Origin: AP-15 sp035538335
GTDB taxonomy: Bacteria; Pseudomonadota; Alphaproteobacteria; ATCC43930; CGMCC-115725
Direction of reading: 5' to 3'
NCBI GenBank assembly: GCA_035538335.1
Contig: DATLKN010000022.1
Span: 108,311-172,310 of the forward strand
Length of the DNA stretch: 64,000 nt
In this document: positions 34,834 through 43,984 of the stretch, in pieces
Position numbering within the stretch: position 1 is the stretch's first letter
Layout of the letters: each line of letters starts with the position of its first letter
Notes under the pieces: model-generated
The model's input: only the letters and a program-made list of their open reading frames with translations
Databases searched by the model: none
What the model was told of the DNA's origin: nothing
Program-made: the position numbers and the translations under genes

Positions 34834-36159
34834 ATGCGCCATCGGGTATCCCGCCGCAGATTTTTGCAAGTGTCCGGTGCCGGGGCGGCGGCCTCGGCAA
34901 CCGGCATTCTGGCCTCGGGCCGGGCACCGGCCTATGCCCAAGGCACCAGCCTGCATTGGCTGCGCTGGTCCGATTTCATCCCCGCCTCGGATCAGTTCCT
35001 GAAGAGCAAGACCGTGGCGCAATGCCAGAAGGATCTCGGGATCAAGCTGATCGTCGAGACGATCAACGCCAACGACCTGCAGGCGCGGATCACCTCGGCG
35101 GTCCAGTCGGGCACCGGCCCCGACGTAATCTGCGCCGTCAGCAACTGGCCGCAGCTCTACGCCGACAGCGTCGCCGACGTCAGCGACGTCGCCGAGGCGG
35201 TCGGCAAGGGGCAGGGCGGCTATTACGAGCTCTTCAAGATCGTCGCGCAGGACAACGGCCGCTGGCTCGGCGTGCCGTGGACGATCGTCGCCGGGCTCTT
35301 GACCAACCGCAAATCCTGGTTTGAGGAAGTCGGCTATAGCGTCGACAAGGTGCCGGGCACCTGGGACGATTACCGCGCCGCCGGCAAGAAGCTGAAGGCA
35401 GCCGGCCATCCCTTCGGGCAGACCGCTGGCCACACCTTCGGCGACGCGCCCAGCTTCTGGTATCCCTTTCTGTGGTCGTTCGGCGGCCGGGAAATCGCGG
35501 ACGACAAGAAGACGGTGGCGCTCAACAGCAAGGAAACCGTCGAATCCGTCAAATGGGCCGTCGCCTTTTGGAAAGAATGCTGCGATCCGGGCGGGCTCGC
35601 GTGGGACGATTCGAGCAATAACCGCGCCTTTCTCGCCGGCACCATCAGCTCGAGCAACAATGGCGCCTCGATATATATCGAGGCGAAGCGCAAGCCCGAC
35701 AACTATCAGACCGATAAGGGCACGCCGATGTGGAAGGACATCTTCCACAGCCGCCTGCCGAAGGGTCCGGCCGGGCAGTTCATCTACCCGACGCCGATGA
35801 CCGACATGGTCATGAAGTATTCGAAGAATCAGAAGGCCGCCAAGGATTTCCTGCGCTGGGTCCAGTCGAAGCCGGCCTTCGAGCCATGGTTCACCTCGCA
35901 GCAGGGTTACTCGACCGGCGCCACCAAGGTTTGGGAGACCGATCCGGTGTGGAAAGTCGACCCGGTCCTGCTGCCGTTCAAGGATGTCGGGCGGATCTCG
36001 ACGCGCTATGCCGGCTACGCCGGCCCGTCCAACCGCGCGGCGGCGGAGGGGGTGACGAAGTACATCATCACTGACATGTACGCCAAGGCGATCCAGGGGA
36101 TGGCGCCCGAGGAGGCGGTCAAGTGGGCGCATGGCGAGCTGGCCAAGATCTACGCTTGA
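34834..36159 (+). CDS. ABC importer substrate-binding protein, Tat-exported
   Basis: 441 residues. The N-terminus SRRRFLQVSG is a twin-arginine signal followed by a hydrophobic stretch and a cleavage site near AYAQ, so the folded protein is exported by Tat. The mature part resembles family-1 extracellular solute-binding proteins for sugars (SGTGPDVICAVSNWPQLYADSV, KDFLRWVQSKPAFEPWF). ATG 34834 has GGGAGGAG upstream. The next three genes encode two permeases and an ATPase, forming a complete importer. The ligand is probably a carbohydrate or polyol. Confidence 0.9.
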   Translation: MRHRVSRRRFLQVSGAGAAASATGILASGRAPAYAQGTSLHWLRWSDFIPASDQFLKSKTVAQCQKDLGIKLIVETINANDLQARITSAVQSGTGPDVICAVSNWPQLYADSVADVSDVAEAVGKGQGGYYELFKIVAQDNGRWLGVPWTIVAGLLTNRKSWFEEVGYSVDKVPGTWDDYRAAGKKLKAAGHPFGQTAGHTFGDAPSFWYPFLWSFGGREIADDKKTVALNSKETVESVKWAVAFWKECCDPGGLAWDDSSNNRAFLAGTISSSNNGASIYIEAKRKPDNYQTDKGTPMWKDIFHSRLPKGPAGQFIYPTPMTDMVMKYSKNQKAAKDFLRWVQSKPAFEPWFTSQQGYSTGATKVWETDPVWKVDPVLLPFKDVGRISTRYAGYAGPSNRAAAEGVTKYIITDMYAKAIQGMAPEEAVKWAHGELAKIYA

Positions 36160-36288
36160 CCGACCGCGCATGACCTGCGCTCTGGCGACGACAATCGAAT
36201 CCGCCGCCTCCGTTCCTCCCTGGCGGCGTCGGGAAGCGGGACGGGAGGGGCGGCCGTCGTCCGAGCGGCGGCTGGGAGCGAACGCAGC

Positions 36289-37230
36289 ATGGCAACGATC
36301 GAAGCCGAGACCTCCAGACCCTATAGCGGCGTGCCGCGGCGCGGGCCGGTCACCAGGTTGTTGGAAGACGAGCGCTGGCTCGCCACCTTCCTATTGCTGC
36401 CCACGATATTGCTGCTTGGCCTTTTTATTGCCTATCCGTTTGTGAAAGGCGTCTGGCTGTCGGTGACCGACGCCAAGGTCGGCGTCCCCGGCCATTTCGT
36501 CGGCCTCGCCAATTTCGCGCAGCTATGGCACGACGATATCTTCCGCGTCGCCGTCTATAACACCTTTCTCTACACGATCGTAACGACGATCCTCAAGCTT
36601 GCGCTCGGCCTGTGGCTGGCGCTGTTGCTCAACAGGCATTTCAAGGGCAAGGCGTTTGTTCGCGCGTTCATCCTGCTGCCGTTCATCATTCCGACCGTGC
36701 TGTCGACTTTTGCCTGGAAGTGGATGTTCGACCCGACCTTCAGCGTCATCAACTGGATGCTATTTCAGGCTGGATTGATCCACGGCCGGATCAATTGGCT
36801 CGGCGACCCGAACCTGGCGATGATTTCGGTCATTATCGTCAATGTCTGGCGCGGCGTGCCGTTCTATGCGATCAGCCTGCTGGCCGGCCTGCAGACGATC
36901 AGCCCCGAGCTGCACGAAGCAGCGGCGATCGACGGCGCCCGCGCCTGGAACAGGTTTCGCCACGTCACCTGGCCGCTGTTGCTGCCGGTGACGATGGTGG
37001 TGGTGCTGTTTTCGGTGATCCAGACCTTCGCCGATTTCCAGCTTGTCTACGTGCTGACCAGCGGCGGGCCGGCCAACGCAACCCAACTATTCGCCACCTA
37101 TGCATACCAGATCGGCGTCGGCACCGGCCTGTTGAGCCAGGGCGCGGCGATCTCGCTGGCGATGTTCCCGGTGCTGCTGCTCGTCGTCATCGTCCAGCTT
37201 CTTTATATCCGCCGGGTGGAGACAATCTGA
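36289..37230 (+). CDS. Sugar ABC transporter permease, MalF-like
   Basis: 313-residue inner-membrane permease with six helices; the first is at about 32-55 (ATFLLLPTILLLGLFIAYP). The EAA loop that docks the ATPase reads ELHEAAAIDGARAWNRFRHVTWP. It is the second gene of the importer, 129 bases after the binding-protein gene and 3 bases before the next permease. Six helices and the short N-terminus match UgpA/AraP-type subunits. Confidence 0.92.
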   Translation: MATIEAETSRPYSGVPRRGPVTRLLEDERWLATFLLLPTILLLGLFIAYPFVKGVWLSVTDAKVGVPGHFVGLANFAQLWHDDIFRVAVYNTFLYTIVTTILKLALGLWLALLLNRHFKGKAFVRAFILLPFIIPTVLSTFAWKWMFDPTFSVINWMLFQAGLIHGRINWLGDPNLAMISVIIVNVWRGVPFYAISLLAGLQTISPELHEAAAIDGARAWNRFRHVTWPLLLPVTMVVVLFSVIQTFADFQLVYVLTSGGPANATQLFATYAYQIGVGTGLLSQGAAISLAMFPVLLLVVIVQLLYIRRVETI

Positions 37231-37233
37231 GCC

Positions 37234-38085
37234 ATGATCGAAGGAGCGCGCTGGCGCCGCTGGGTCTTTTTCCACATCCCGCTGACGGTCTTCATCGTCG
37301 GGCTGCTGTTCCCGTTCTATTGGATGATCGTCACGACGGTACGGCCGGATAAGGAGCTGTATCGTCCCTGGAGCGCGCCCAATTACACGCCGTTCTGGAC
37401 GCTGCACCCGACGCTCGAACACGTCCGCGACCTGCTGACCGAGACCCTGTTCAGCACGTGGTTGATGAACACGATGTTGATCGCCACGGTGTCAACGGTG
37501 ATCTCGCTGATTTGCGGCCTCTTTGCCGGCTACGCCCTGTCGCGCCTCAAATTCCCGTTTGCCGGCACGCTCGGCACCGGCATTTTCATCACCTATCTGG
37601 TGCCGCAGACGCTGTTGTTCATTCCTCTCGCCGACATCATCCGCAACTTTCACCTCGGCGACACGCCGTGGGCCTTGATCCTTACCTATCCGACCTTCCT
37701 GATCCCGTTCTGCACATGGCTGATGATGGGCTATTTCAAGTCGATCCCGAAGGAATTGGAGGAATGCGCCCGCATCGACGGCGCGCCGCGCTGGAAGGCG
37801 ATGGCCTACATCATCTTTCCGATCGCCATCCCCGGCATTCTGTCGGCCGGGATCTTCGCCTTCACGCTATCCTGGAACGAGTTCATCTATGCCCTTGTCT
37901 TCCTGTCCTCGCCGGAGCAGAAAACAGTGCCGGTCGGCGTCACCTCCGAACTGGTGCGCGGCGACGTCTTCTACTGGGGCGAGCTAATGGCCGGCGCACT
38001 GTTGGGATCGATCCCAGTAGCCTTTATTTATTCGTTCTTTGTCGAACATTACGTCTCGGGGATTACCGGGTCGGTGAAGGGATAA
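37234..38085 (+). CDS. Sugar ABC transporter permease, MalG-like
   Basis: 283 residues, six membrane helices starting at about residue 12. EAA loop: ELEECARIDGAPRWKAMAYIIFP. The C-terminal sequence MAGALLGSIPVAFIYSFFVEHYVSGITGSVKG is typical of this subfamily. It follows the first permease by 3 bases and precedes the ATPase by 4, so tight cotranscription is expected. Confidence 0.93.
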   Translation: MIEGARWRRWVFFHIPLTVFIVGLLFPFYWMIVTTVRPDKELYRPWSAPNYTPFWTLHPTLEHVRDLLTETLFSTWLMNTMLIATVSTVISLICGLFAGYALSRLKFPFAGTLGTGIFITYLVPQTLLFIPLADIIRNFHLGDTPWALILTYPTFLIPFCTWLMMGYFKSIPKELEECARIDGAPRWKAMAYIIFPIAIPGILSAGIFAFTLSWNEFIYALVFLSSPEQKTVPVGVTSELVRGDVFYWGELMAGALLGSIPVAFIYSFFVEHYVSGITGSVKG

Positions 38086-38089
38086 GCCG

Positions 38090-39181
38090 ATGGCCCAAGT
38101 TGCGATGCGCGGCCTCAACAAGAAGTACGACGAGGTGCCCGCCGTCATCGATGTGAACCTCGACATCCACGACAAGGAATTCGTTGTCCTGGTCGGGCCC
38201 TCGGGTTGCGGCAAGACGACGACCCTGCGCATGGTGGCGGGGCTCGAAAGCATCACCTCGGGGCGCGTCCTGATCGACGGCACGGTGGTCAATAACCTGG
38301 CGCCGATGGACCGCGACATTGCCATGGTGTTCCAGAATTATGCGCTTTATCCGCATATGAGCGTCTACGACAACATGGCCTTCGGCCTCAAAATGCGGAA
38401 GTTCGACAAGCCGGAGATCCACAAGCGCGTGCACGAGGCGGCCGAGATCCTCGGTATACACGACTATCTCAAGCGCAAGCCGCGCCAGCTATCCGGCGGG
38501 CAGCGCCAGCGCGTCGCGCTCGGCCGCGCGATCGTGCGGCACCCGCGGGTATTCCTGTTCGACGAACCGTTATCCAATCTCGACGCCAAATTGCGCGTCC
38601 AGATGCGGGTGGAGCTTAAGAAACTGCACCAACGACTCGGCACGACCGCGATCTATGTGACGCACGACCAGGTCGAGGCGATGACTTTGGGCGACCGGGT
38701 CGTCGTCATGCATAACGGTAGGGTGCAGCAGGTCGGGGATCCGCTCGAACTCTATAACGAGCCGGCCAACCACTTTGTCGCCGGCTTTATCGGCTCGCCA
38801 GCGATGAATTTCGCTACGGTAAAGGTCTCTGCCGAGAACGGCGGAATGTGGGCGGTGGGCGACGGTATTCGCCTGAAGATCCCGGCGGCGATCGTGGCGC
38901 GCCTCGGGCCCTATGCCGGCCGAGAGGTGCGCTTCGGCATCCGGCCGGAGGATCTGCGGGTGGCCAGCGACGTCGATCCGGCCGAGCTGACGATCGAGGC
39001 AACGGTCGAGGTAATCGAGCGGCTCGGCTCCGAAATCCTGCTCGACGTCGCGGTCGGTCGGTTGACGATGGTCGCCTCGGTCGAGCCGACGGTCCCGGCG
39101 AAAGTGCAGGAGCACCTTCGCCTCGCGGTCAACCCGCACCGCCTGCATTTCTTCGACATCGAAAGCGAAGCGGCGATCTGA
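38090..39181 (+). CDS. ABC transporter ATPase, MalK/UgpC-like
   Basis: 363 residues. Walker A GPSGCGKTT (36-44), signature LSGGQRQR (134-141), Walker B VFLFDEP (154-160), D-loop SNLDAKLR and H-loop THDQVEAMTLGDR. The C-terminal regulatory TOBE domain (about 240-363), including GIRPEDL, marks the sugar importer class. It completes the importer with the two permeases and Tat-exported binding protein. Confidence 0.95.
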   Translation: MAQVAMRGLNKKYDEVPAVIDVNLDIHDKEFVVLVGPSGCGKTTTLRMVAGLESITSGRVLIDGTVVNNLAPMDRDIAMVFQNYALYPHMSVYDNMAFGLKMRKFDKPEIHKRVHEAAEILGIHDYLKRKPRQLSGGQRQRVALGRAIVRHPRVFLFDEPLSNLDAKLRVQMRVELKKLHQRLGTTAIYVTHDQVEAMTLGDRVVVMHNGRVQQVGDPLELYNEPANHFVAGFIGSPAMNFATVKVSAENGGMWAVGDGIRLKIPAAIVARLGPYAGREVRFGIRPEDLRVASDVDPAELTIEATVEVIERLGSEILLDVAVGRLTMVASVEPTVPAKVQEHLRLAVNPHRLHFFDIESEAAI

Positions 39182-39285
39182 GCCGAGCGGTTAGAGCGAG
39201 TTCGTGGGAACGACCGCTATCGGCGCGAACGCGTCATGCGCGCCCCGGCCGACCCTCAGCCGTCGTCGCCCGCCCCGCCGCCGCC

Positions 39286-40038
39286 TCAATGAAAATACCG
39301 CCCGGAATCGATGACGACCGTCTGCCCGGTCATCGTCTCGGTGCGGCACATCGCGACGACCATGTCGGCGCAATCGTCCTTGTCGGCGGGGCGCTTCAGC
39401 AGCGCGGTCGAGGCGGAGCGCTCGATTTGCTCGGGGCGCAGATTGGCGGTCGCGCGGGTGCCTTCGAGGAGGCCCGGGGCGACGCAGTTGACGAGCGTCT
39501 CGGGCGCCAGCGCGACGGCCATGCAGCGCGTCAGATGGATGAGCCCCGCCTTCGCGACGGCATAGGCGATCGAGGAGCCGGTCGGCCCGACGCCGGAGAC
39601 GGAAGCGATGTTGACGATGCGGCCCCTTCCCTGCCTCTTCATGACAGGCGCCACCGCCTTCATCAGGCGCAGCGGCCCCGTCAGGTTGACGGCCATGATC
39701 TTGTCCCAGACCTCCATCGTCAGAGCGTCGAGGTCGGCGAACGGGATCGCCTTGTTGTAGGCGGCGTCGTTGACGAGAATGTCGAGCCGGCCGAAGCGCG
39801 CGGTCACCTCGCCGACGACCCGCTCGACGGCCGCGCCGTCGGCGATGTCGCAGCCGAAGGCGGCGGCGTTGACCTGGTGCCGCGAGGCCAGCTCGCGGGC
39901 GACGGCCTGCGCCGCGTCGCGGCTCTGGGCATACATGACCGCGATATGCGCGCCCTCTTTCGCCAGCGCGTGACAGATGCGCTGCCCCAGCCCCCCGTTG
40001 CCGCCGGTTACCAGCGCTACCGCGCCATTGAGGTCCAT
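39286..40038 (-). CDS. SDR-family oxidoreductase
   Basis: 250 residues from ATG 40038, preceded by GGGAGGA. Rossmann motif TGGNGGLG (about 10-17), NDAA in place of NNAG, catalytic serine region NIASVSG and YAVAK. The C-terminal GQTVVIDSGRYFH ends the usual way. It converges on the ABC importer, with a 104-base gap, so any link with the imported sugar is speculative. Confidence 0.86.
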   Translation of the reverse strand: MDLNGAVALVTGGNGGLGQRICHALAKEGAHIAVMYAQSRDAAQAVARELASRHQVNAAAFGCDIADGAAVERVVGEVTARFGRLDILVNDAAYNKAIPFADLDALTMEVWDKIMAVNLTGPLRLMKAVAPVMKRQGRGRIVNIASVSGVGPTGSSIAYAVAKAGLIHLTRCMAVALAPETLVNCVAPGLLEGTRATANLRPEQIERSASTALLKRPADKDDCADMVVAMCRTETMTGQTVVIDSGRYFH

Positions 40039-40239
40039 CTGCGTCCTCCCGTTTGCGGCCGGGCGTCCCGCCGCCCCTGCCCCGCGCCGGAGGACAGTTT
40101 GTTGCCTCGCCGAGCAAAGAGGCAAGCATTGCCGCGCCCGCGCGCCGGCCGAGCGCTGTTGCGCCCGCCGGCCTCAGACGACATGATGCCCGCGAGCAGC
40201 CCCTTCCATCACCGTCTTCATCGACAAGGGAGTGCGACG

Positions 40240-40989
40240 ATGGCTTACGAAGGCATGATTGCGGAAACGATTTCGATCAAGGGCGACAAGGGCGAGCCGA
40301 TCTCGGCCTATGTTGCGCGGCCGCTCGGCCCCGGCCCCTTCCCCGGCATGGTGCTGATCCATCACGCGCCGGGCTGGGACGAATGGTACCGCGAGACGAC
40401 CCGCAAATTCGCGCATCACGGCTATGCCGCGATCAGCCACAACCTCTACCACCGGGCGGGCGAAGGCCGGGCCGAGGACGTCGCCGCCAAGGTGCGCGCC
40501 GAGGGCGGGGTGCCCGACGCGCAGATGATCGGCGACACCGAAGGGGCGGTGCAGTGGCTGCGGGCGCAGCCCTGGCTCAACGGCAAGGTGGGGGTCATCG
40601 GCACCTGCTCGGGCGGCCGGCAGACGTTCCTCTACGCCTGCCACACGAAGAGCATCGACGCCGCCGCCGATCTGTGGGGCGGGCGCGTCGTGATGAGCAA
40701 GGAGGAACTGAACCCGAAGCAGCCGGTGGCGCCGATCGAGTTCACCAAGAACCTGTCCTGCCCGCTGCTCGGCCTCTTCGGCAACGAAGACCGCGCCCCG
40801 ACCCCCGAGCAGGTCAATGAGCACGAGGCCGAACTCAAAAAACACGGCAAGAACTACGAGTTCCACCGCTACGACGGCGCCGGGCACGGCTTTTTCTATT
40901 ACGACCGGCCGATGTACCGCATCGAACAGGCGCTCGACGGCTGGCAGAAGGTGTTCGCGTTCTTCCACAAGCACCTCTCGACCCGATAA
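40240..40989 (+). CDS. Dienelactone-hydrolase-family protein
   Basis: Alpha/beta-hydrolase of 249 residues. The nucleophile is a cysteine in IGTCSGGRQ, as in dienelactone hydrolase (GxCxGG); the aspartate lies in GNEDRAP and the histidine in GAGHGFFYY. The canonical role is opening dienelactone in chlorocatechol degradation, but many members are general esterases. ATG 40240 stands 9 bases after AAGGGAG. A DUF6295-like gene follows after 7 bases. Confidence 0.86.
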   Translation: MAYEGMIAETISIKGDKGEPISAYVARPLGPGPFPGMVLIHHAPGWDEWYRETTRKFAHHGYAAISHNLYHRAGEGRAEDVAAKVRAEGGVPDAQMIGDTEGAVQWLRAQPWLNGKVGVIGTCSGGRQTFLYACHTKSIDAAADLWGGRVVMSKEELNPKQPVAPIEFTKNLSCPLLGLFGNEDRAPTPEQVNEHEAELKKHGKNYEFHRYDGAGHGFFYYDRPMYRIEQALDGWQKVFAFFHKHLSTR

Positions 40990-40996
40990 GGCCGGC

Positions 40997-41293
40997 ATGT
41001 GCACCTCGATCGTCGAGATCGTCGAGGCGGACGGCGCGGGGCGCGGCGATGACGGGTGGTTCGAGCTGACCCATTCGGTCGTCTCCTACGACCACCCGCA
41101 TCACGCGCTTTTGGAAGAAGCGATCACCATCGATTTCGTGAACCGCGCGCTGGGACCCGGCGCGCGGGTCGCGGTCGAGCTGACGCTCGCCTCGGCGAAA
41201 GAGCTGAGCGGGGCCCTGCAACGGGCGATCGCACAAGCCGAGATCGAGGAAAGCGCCCGCCTGCTCCACGTGCCGCAGCGGCAAGCGGGATAG
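40997..41293 (+). CDS. DUF6295-like small protein
   Basis: 98 residues starting MCTSIVEIVEADG, with GWFELTHSVVSYDHPHHALLEE and IDFVNRALGPGARVAVELT. This matches my memory of the DUF6295 family, a short protein of unknown function with a conserved N-terminal cysteine and paired histidines. Those residues (C2 and the HPHH stretch) could bind a metal. It is probably cotranscribed with the dienelactone-hydrolase-like gene. No function is known. Confidence 0.65.
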   Translation: MCTSIVEIVEADGAGRGDDGWFELTHSVVSYDHPHHALLEEAITIDFVNRALGPGARVAVELTLASAKELSGALQRAIAQAEIEESARLLHVPQRQAG

Positions 41294-41318
41294 GGGCGGC
41301 TGCTTCCGCCGGCCGCCG

Positions 41319-42518
41319 TCAAGGCTCCCGCGTTGGCCGGTGCCGCCCAGCCCACACGAAAAACGGGATCGCGAGGAGCTCGGCGACGACGCAGAACGCG
41401 ACCGCGGCCGGCAACGAGGCGTCGTAGAGGGCGCCGATCGCCGCGCTGCCGGCGAACCAGGCGAGGCCGTAGCCGGCCGTGAAGAGCCCGAAGGCCGAAG
41501 CCCGCCGCTCCGGCGGCGCCATCGGCGCGACCGCCGCCGGGATCATCGATTCGTGCACCCCCATGCCGAGCCCCCAGACCGCGGCGCCGACGAGCGCGAG
41601 CCAGAAGCCGCCGAAGAAGACGAGCGGCGCGAAGATCGCCGAGGCGAGGGTGAGAGCGATCAGCACGGCAAAGCCCCAGCGGTCGAAAAGCCGCCCGAGC
41701 ACGAGCGAGCCGGCGCCGCTGACCGCCATCGCGACGGCGTAGAAGACGGCGATCCATTCGCCCGGCACCGTCGCGGTGCGGCTCCAGTGATAGGCGACAA
41801 GCGAATAGTCGGCAAAGCCGGCCGCGACCAGCATGGCGCCGGCGAGATAGATCCAGAAGGCGCGCGGCAACCCCGCCGCGGCCTCGATCCGAACGGCCGG
41901 CTCGAGGTCCTGCGGGCGCGGATAGAGGAGCCGGGCGGCGGCGACCAGCGACAGGTTGACGAGCGCCGGGACGATGAGGACCGCGAAGGCGAGGCGAAAC
42001 TCGTGCGTGCGCAAGAGGATCAGCGCGACGGCGAGCGGCCCGAACATCGCCCCGAACTGGTCCATCGCCTCGTGCAGCCCGAAGACCCAGCCGTAGCCGC
42101 CCATCACCTTGCCGGCATGCGACAGCATCACGTCGCGCGGCGGGTTGCGGATCGCCCGACCCATGCGTTCGAGGACGATGAGGACCGCCGCCGCCGGCCA
42201 GCTGTGGACGAGCGCCAGGGCCGGCACCGAAGTCATCTGCACGAGATAGCCGAAGATCGTGATCGGCCAGTAGAGCCGGGTCGCGTCGGCGAGCCGCCCC
42301 GACCCGAGCCGCAACGCGTAGCCCATCAATTCGCCGAAGCCGGCGACGGCGCCGACGGCGAGCCCGCTCGCCCCGAGCAGCGCGAGATAGGGCCCGAGGA
42401 TGCTGCGCGAGCCCTCATAGACGAAATCGGCAAAGAAGCTGAGAACGCCGATCAGCAGCACGAAGCGGAAGGCGCTGGAGCGGGCGTAGGGCGAGGACGG
42501 GCTTGCCGGAGGGGTCAT
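41319..42518 (-). CDS. MFS transporter
   Basis: 399 residues from ATG 42518, with twelve predicted helices. The loop between helices 2 and 3 reads GRLADATRLYWPIT, and there is a second GRLFDRWG repeat in the other half, the duplicated MFS signature. It resembles efflux or uptake carriers without a clear subfamily. An in-frame TTG at 42530 would add four residues; neither start has a good ribosome-binding site. It is divergent from the CBS-domain gene. Confidence 0.85.
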   Translation of the reverse strand: MTPPASPSSPYARSSAFRFVLLIGVLSFFADFVYEGSRSILGPYLALLGASGLAVGAVAGFGELMGYALRLGSGRLADATRLYWPITIFGYLVQMTSVPALALVHSWPAAAVLIVLERMGRAIRNPPRDVMLSHAGKVMGGYGWVFGLHEAMDQFGAMFGPLAVALILLRTHEFRLAFAVLIVPALVNLSLVAAARLLYPRPQDLEPAVRIEAAAGLPRAFWIYLAGAMLVAAGFADYSLVAYHWSRTATVPGEWIAVFYAVAMAVSGAGSLVLGRLFDRWGFAVLIALTLASAIFAPLVFFGGFWLALVGAAVWGLGMGVHESMIPAAVAPMAPPERRASAFGLFTAGYGLAWFAGSAAIGALYDASLPAAVAFCVVAELLAIPFFVWAGRHRPTREP

Positions 42519-42621
42519 GTCGCGCGGCAAGAGTTACCGCCGCACTTGACGCAACTCAATGCACACCCGCGCCGATGCCGTTTGATCGGCGTCGTTTCGA
42601 GCGGCGCGAGAGGATCGAGCC

Positions 42622-43035
42622 ATGCGAAAACTGTCGGAAATCGTCGAAAACCAAGAGCCGCTGACCCTGCCGCCGAGCACCAGCGTGCAGCAGGCGTGCC
42701 GCCACATGCGCGACCGCCGCGTCGGCGCCGTCATGGTCGCCGACGACGAGCGCCTCGTCGGCATCTTTACCGGGCGCGACGCCGTGCACCGGGTGCTGGC
42801 CGCCGGCAAGAGCCCGGCGAAAACGACGCTGTCCGAGGTCATGACCCCCGATCCCTACACGATGCCGCCGGAGCGGCTGGCGATCGAGGCACTCCGGCAC
42901 ATGGCGGACGCGCGTTTTCGCCATATGCCGGTCGTCGAAGGGGACAGGATCTTCGGCATCGTCTCGCGATCCGATTTCAGCGGCCTCGAGCTCGATCGCT
43001 TCGACGAGGAAACCGGCCTCTGGGAGCGGATCTGA
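42622..43035 (+). CDS. Protein of two CBS domains
   Basis: 137 residues made of a CBS pair: SVQQACRHMRDRRVGAVMVAD...GIFTGRDAVHRVL and LAIEALRHMADARFRHMPVVEG...GIVSRSDFSGL. CBS pairs bind adenine nucleotides and regulate partner enzymes or channels. With no fused domain, it would act as a free sensor. It is the only clear gene between the MFS gene and the Yip1-like gene. Confidence 0.92.
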   Translation: MRKLSEIVENQEPLTLPPSTSVQQACRHMRDRRVGAVMVADDERLVGIFTGRDAVHRVLAAGKSPAKTTLSEVMTPDPYTMPPERLAIEALRHMADARFRHMPVVEGDRIFGIVSRSDFSGLELDRFDEETGLWERI

Positions 43036-43400
43036 TCGGCTTGAGGCAGATCAAGGCGCCGGCGAGGTCCACGGCCATACTTTCCATGCGGGAACGCCGC
43101 AGAAAAAGGAAGGCCACATGCTCGGCAGCAATCGCGATCTTCTGTCGATCCGCTCCTCTCTGGATTGCGAGATCGAGGCGGCGAACTAAATCGTCGACCT
43201 GTCGCGCTGGTTCAGCGGCAACGGGGCCTTGGCCGAGCTTACTGATCGAAACGCGCCGATGTCGATCCTGAGGTCGCCGCGCCGCGCCTGAGTCCACTCA
43301 TCGCTCCGCGGTTGCACGGGGTGTCGGGCTTGGCGCGCGGGCGGCGCCCGCCTATGCTGCAGCCGCCGACGCGGTGGCCACAGCCAGGGAGGGCCTGCCG
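43036..43400 (+). other. Intergenic region with an interrupted short frame
   Basis: 365 bases after the CBS gene. The only coding-like signal is a short frame at 43118-43291 broken by a stop. The remainder shows nothing I can assign. Confidence 0.5.
43118..43291 (+). pseudogene. Possible small gene interrupted by an in-frame stop
   Basis: ATG 43118 follows AAGGAAGG at good spacing. The frame gives 23 residues, stops at TAA 43187-43189, then stays open for 33 more codons (IVDLSRWFSG...) to TGA 43291. Either a 23-residue peptide, a gene inactivated by a point mutation, or chance. No family recognised. Confidence 0.3.
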
Positions 43401-43973
43401 ATGGAGCTCGTCTCGCGCGCCCGCAACATGATCCAAACGCCGCGCAGCGAATGGCCGGTCATCGCCGGCGAGCCGGCGGACATCGGCCGGCTCTACGCCG
43501 ACTACGTCGCGATCCTCGCGGCCGTGCCGCTCTTCGCCGAGCTCGTCCGCTTTCTCGCCGCCGGCTTGCCGATCGGCGCCGCGATCGGCATCGCGGTCAC
43601 CGGCTATGTCATGGCGCTCGTCAACGTCGCCATCATCGCCCTCGTATCGACAAAGCTCGCCCCTCTCTTCGGCGGCATCGACGACCGCGAGGCCGCGTTC
43701 AAGCTCGCCGCCTTCGGCTATACCGCGGCCTGGCTCGGCGGCGTGTTCCTGCTGCTGCCGGCGATCGGCTGGCTGTTGCAGCTCGCCTGCGGCATCTACA
43801 GCATGTACGTCTATTATCTCGGGATCGGCGAACTGCTGCGCGTGCCGAGCGAGCGGCGGGTCGGCTTTTTCGCGATCGTCTTGGTGCTGACGGTCATCAT
43901 CGCCATGATTGTCGCTATCGTGCTCGGCATGCTGACCGGGTATTCGCGCATGTCGATGATGATGATGCACTAA
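43401..43973 (+). CDS. Yip1-family membrane protein
   Basis: 190 residues with five predicted helices starting at about residue 33. The cytoplasmic N-terminus RARNMIQTPRSEWPVIAGEP is the typical lead of Yip1/DUF1282 proteins in alphaproteobacteria. The final hydrophobic segment ends in a run of four methionines before His. ATG 43401 has AGGGAGGG upstream. It stands 11 bases before glycerol kinase, so it may be cotranscribed. Function unknown. Confidence 0.8.
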   Translation: MELVSRARNMIQTPRSEWPVIAGEPADIGRLYADYVAILAAVPLFAELVRFLAAGLPIGAAIGIAVTGYVMALVNVAIIALVSTKLAPLFGGIDDREAAFKLAAFGYTAAWLGGVFLLLPAIGWLLQLACGIYSMYVYYLGIGELLRVPSERRVGFFAIVLVLTVIIAMIVAIVLGMLTGYSRMSMMMMH

Positions 43974-43984
43974 AAGAAGAGGCA

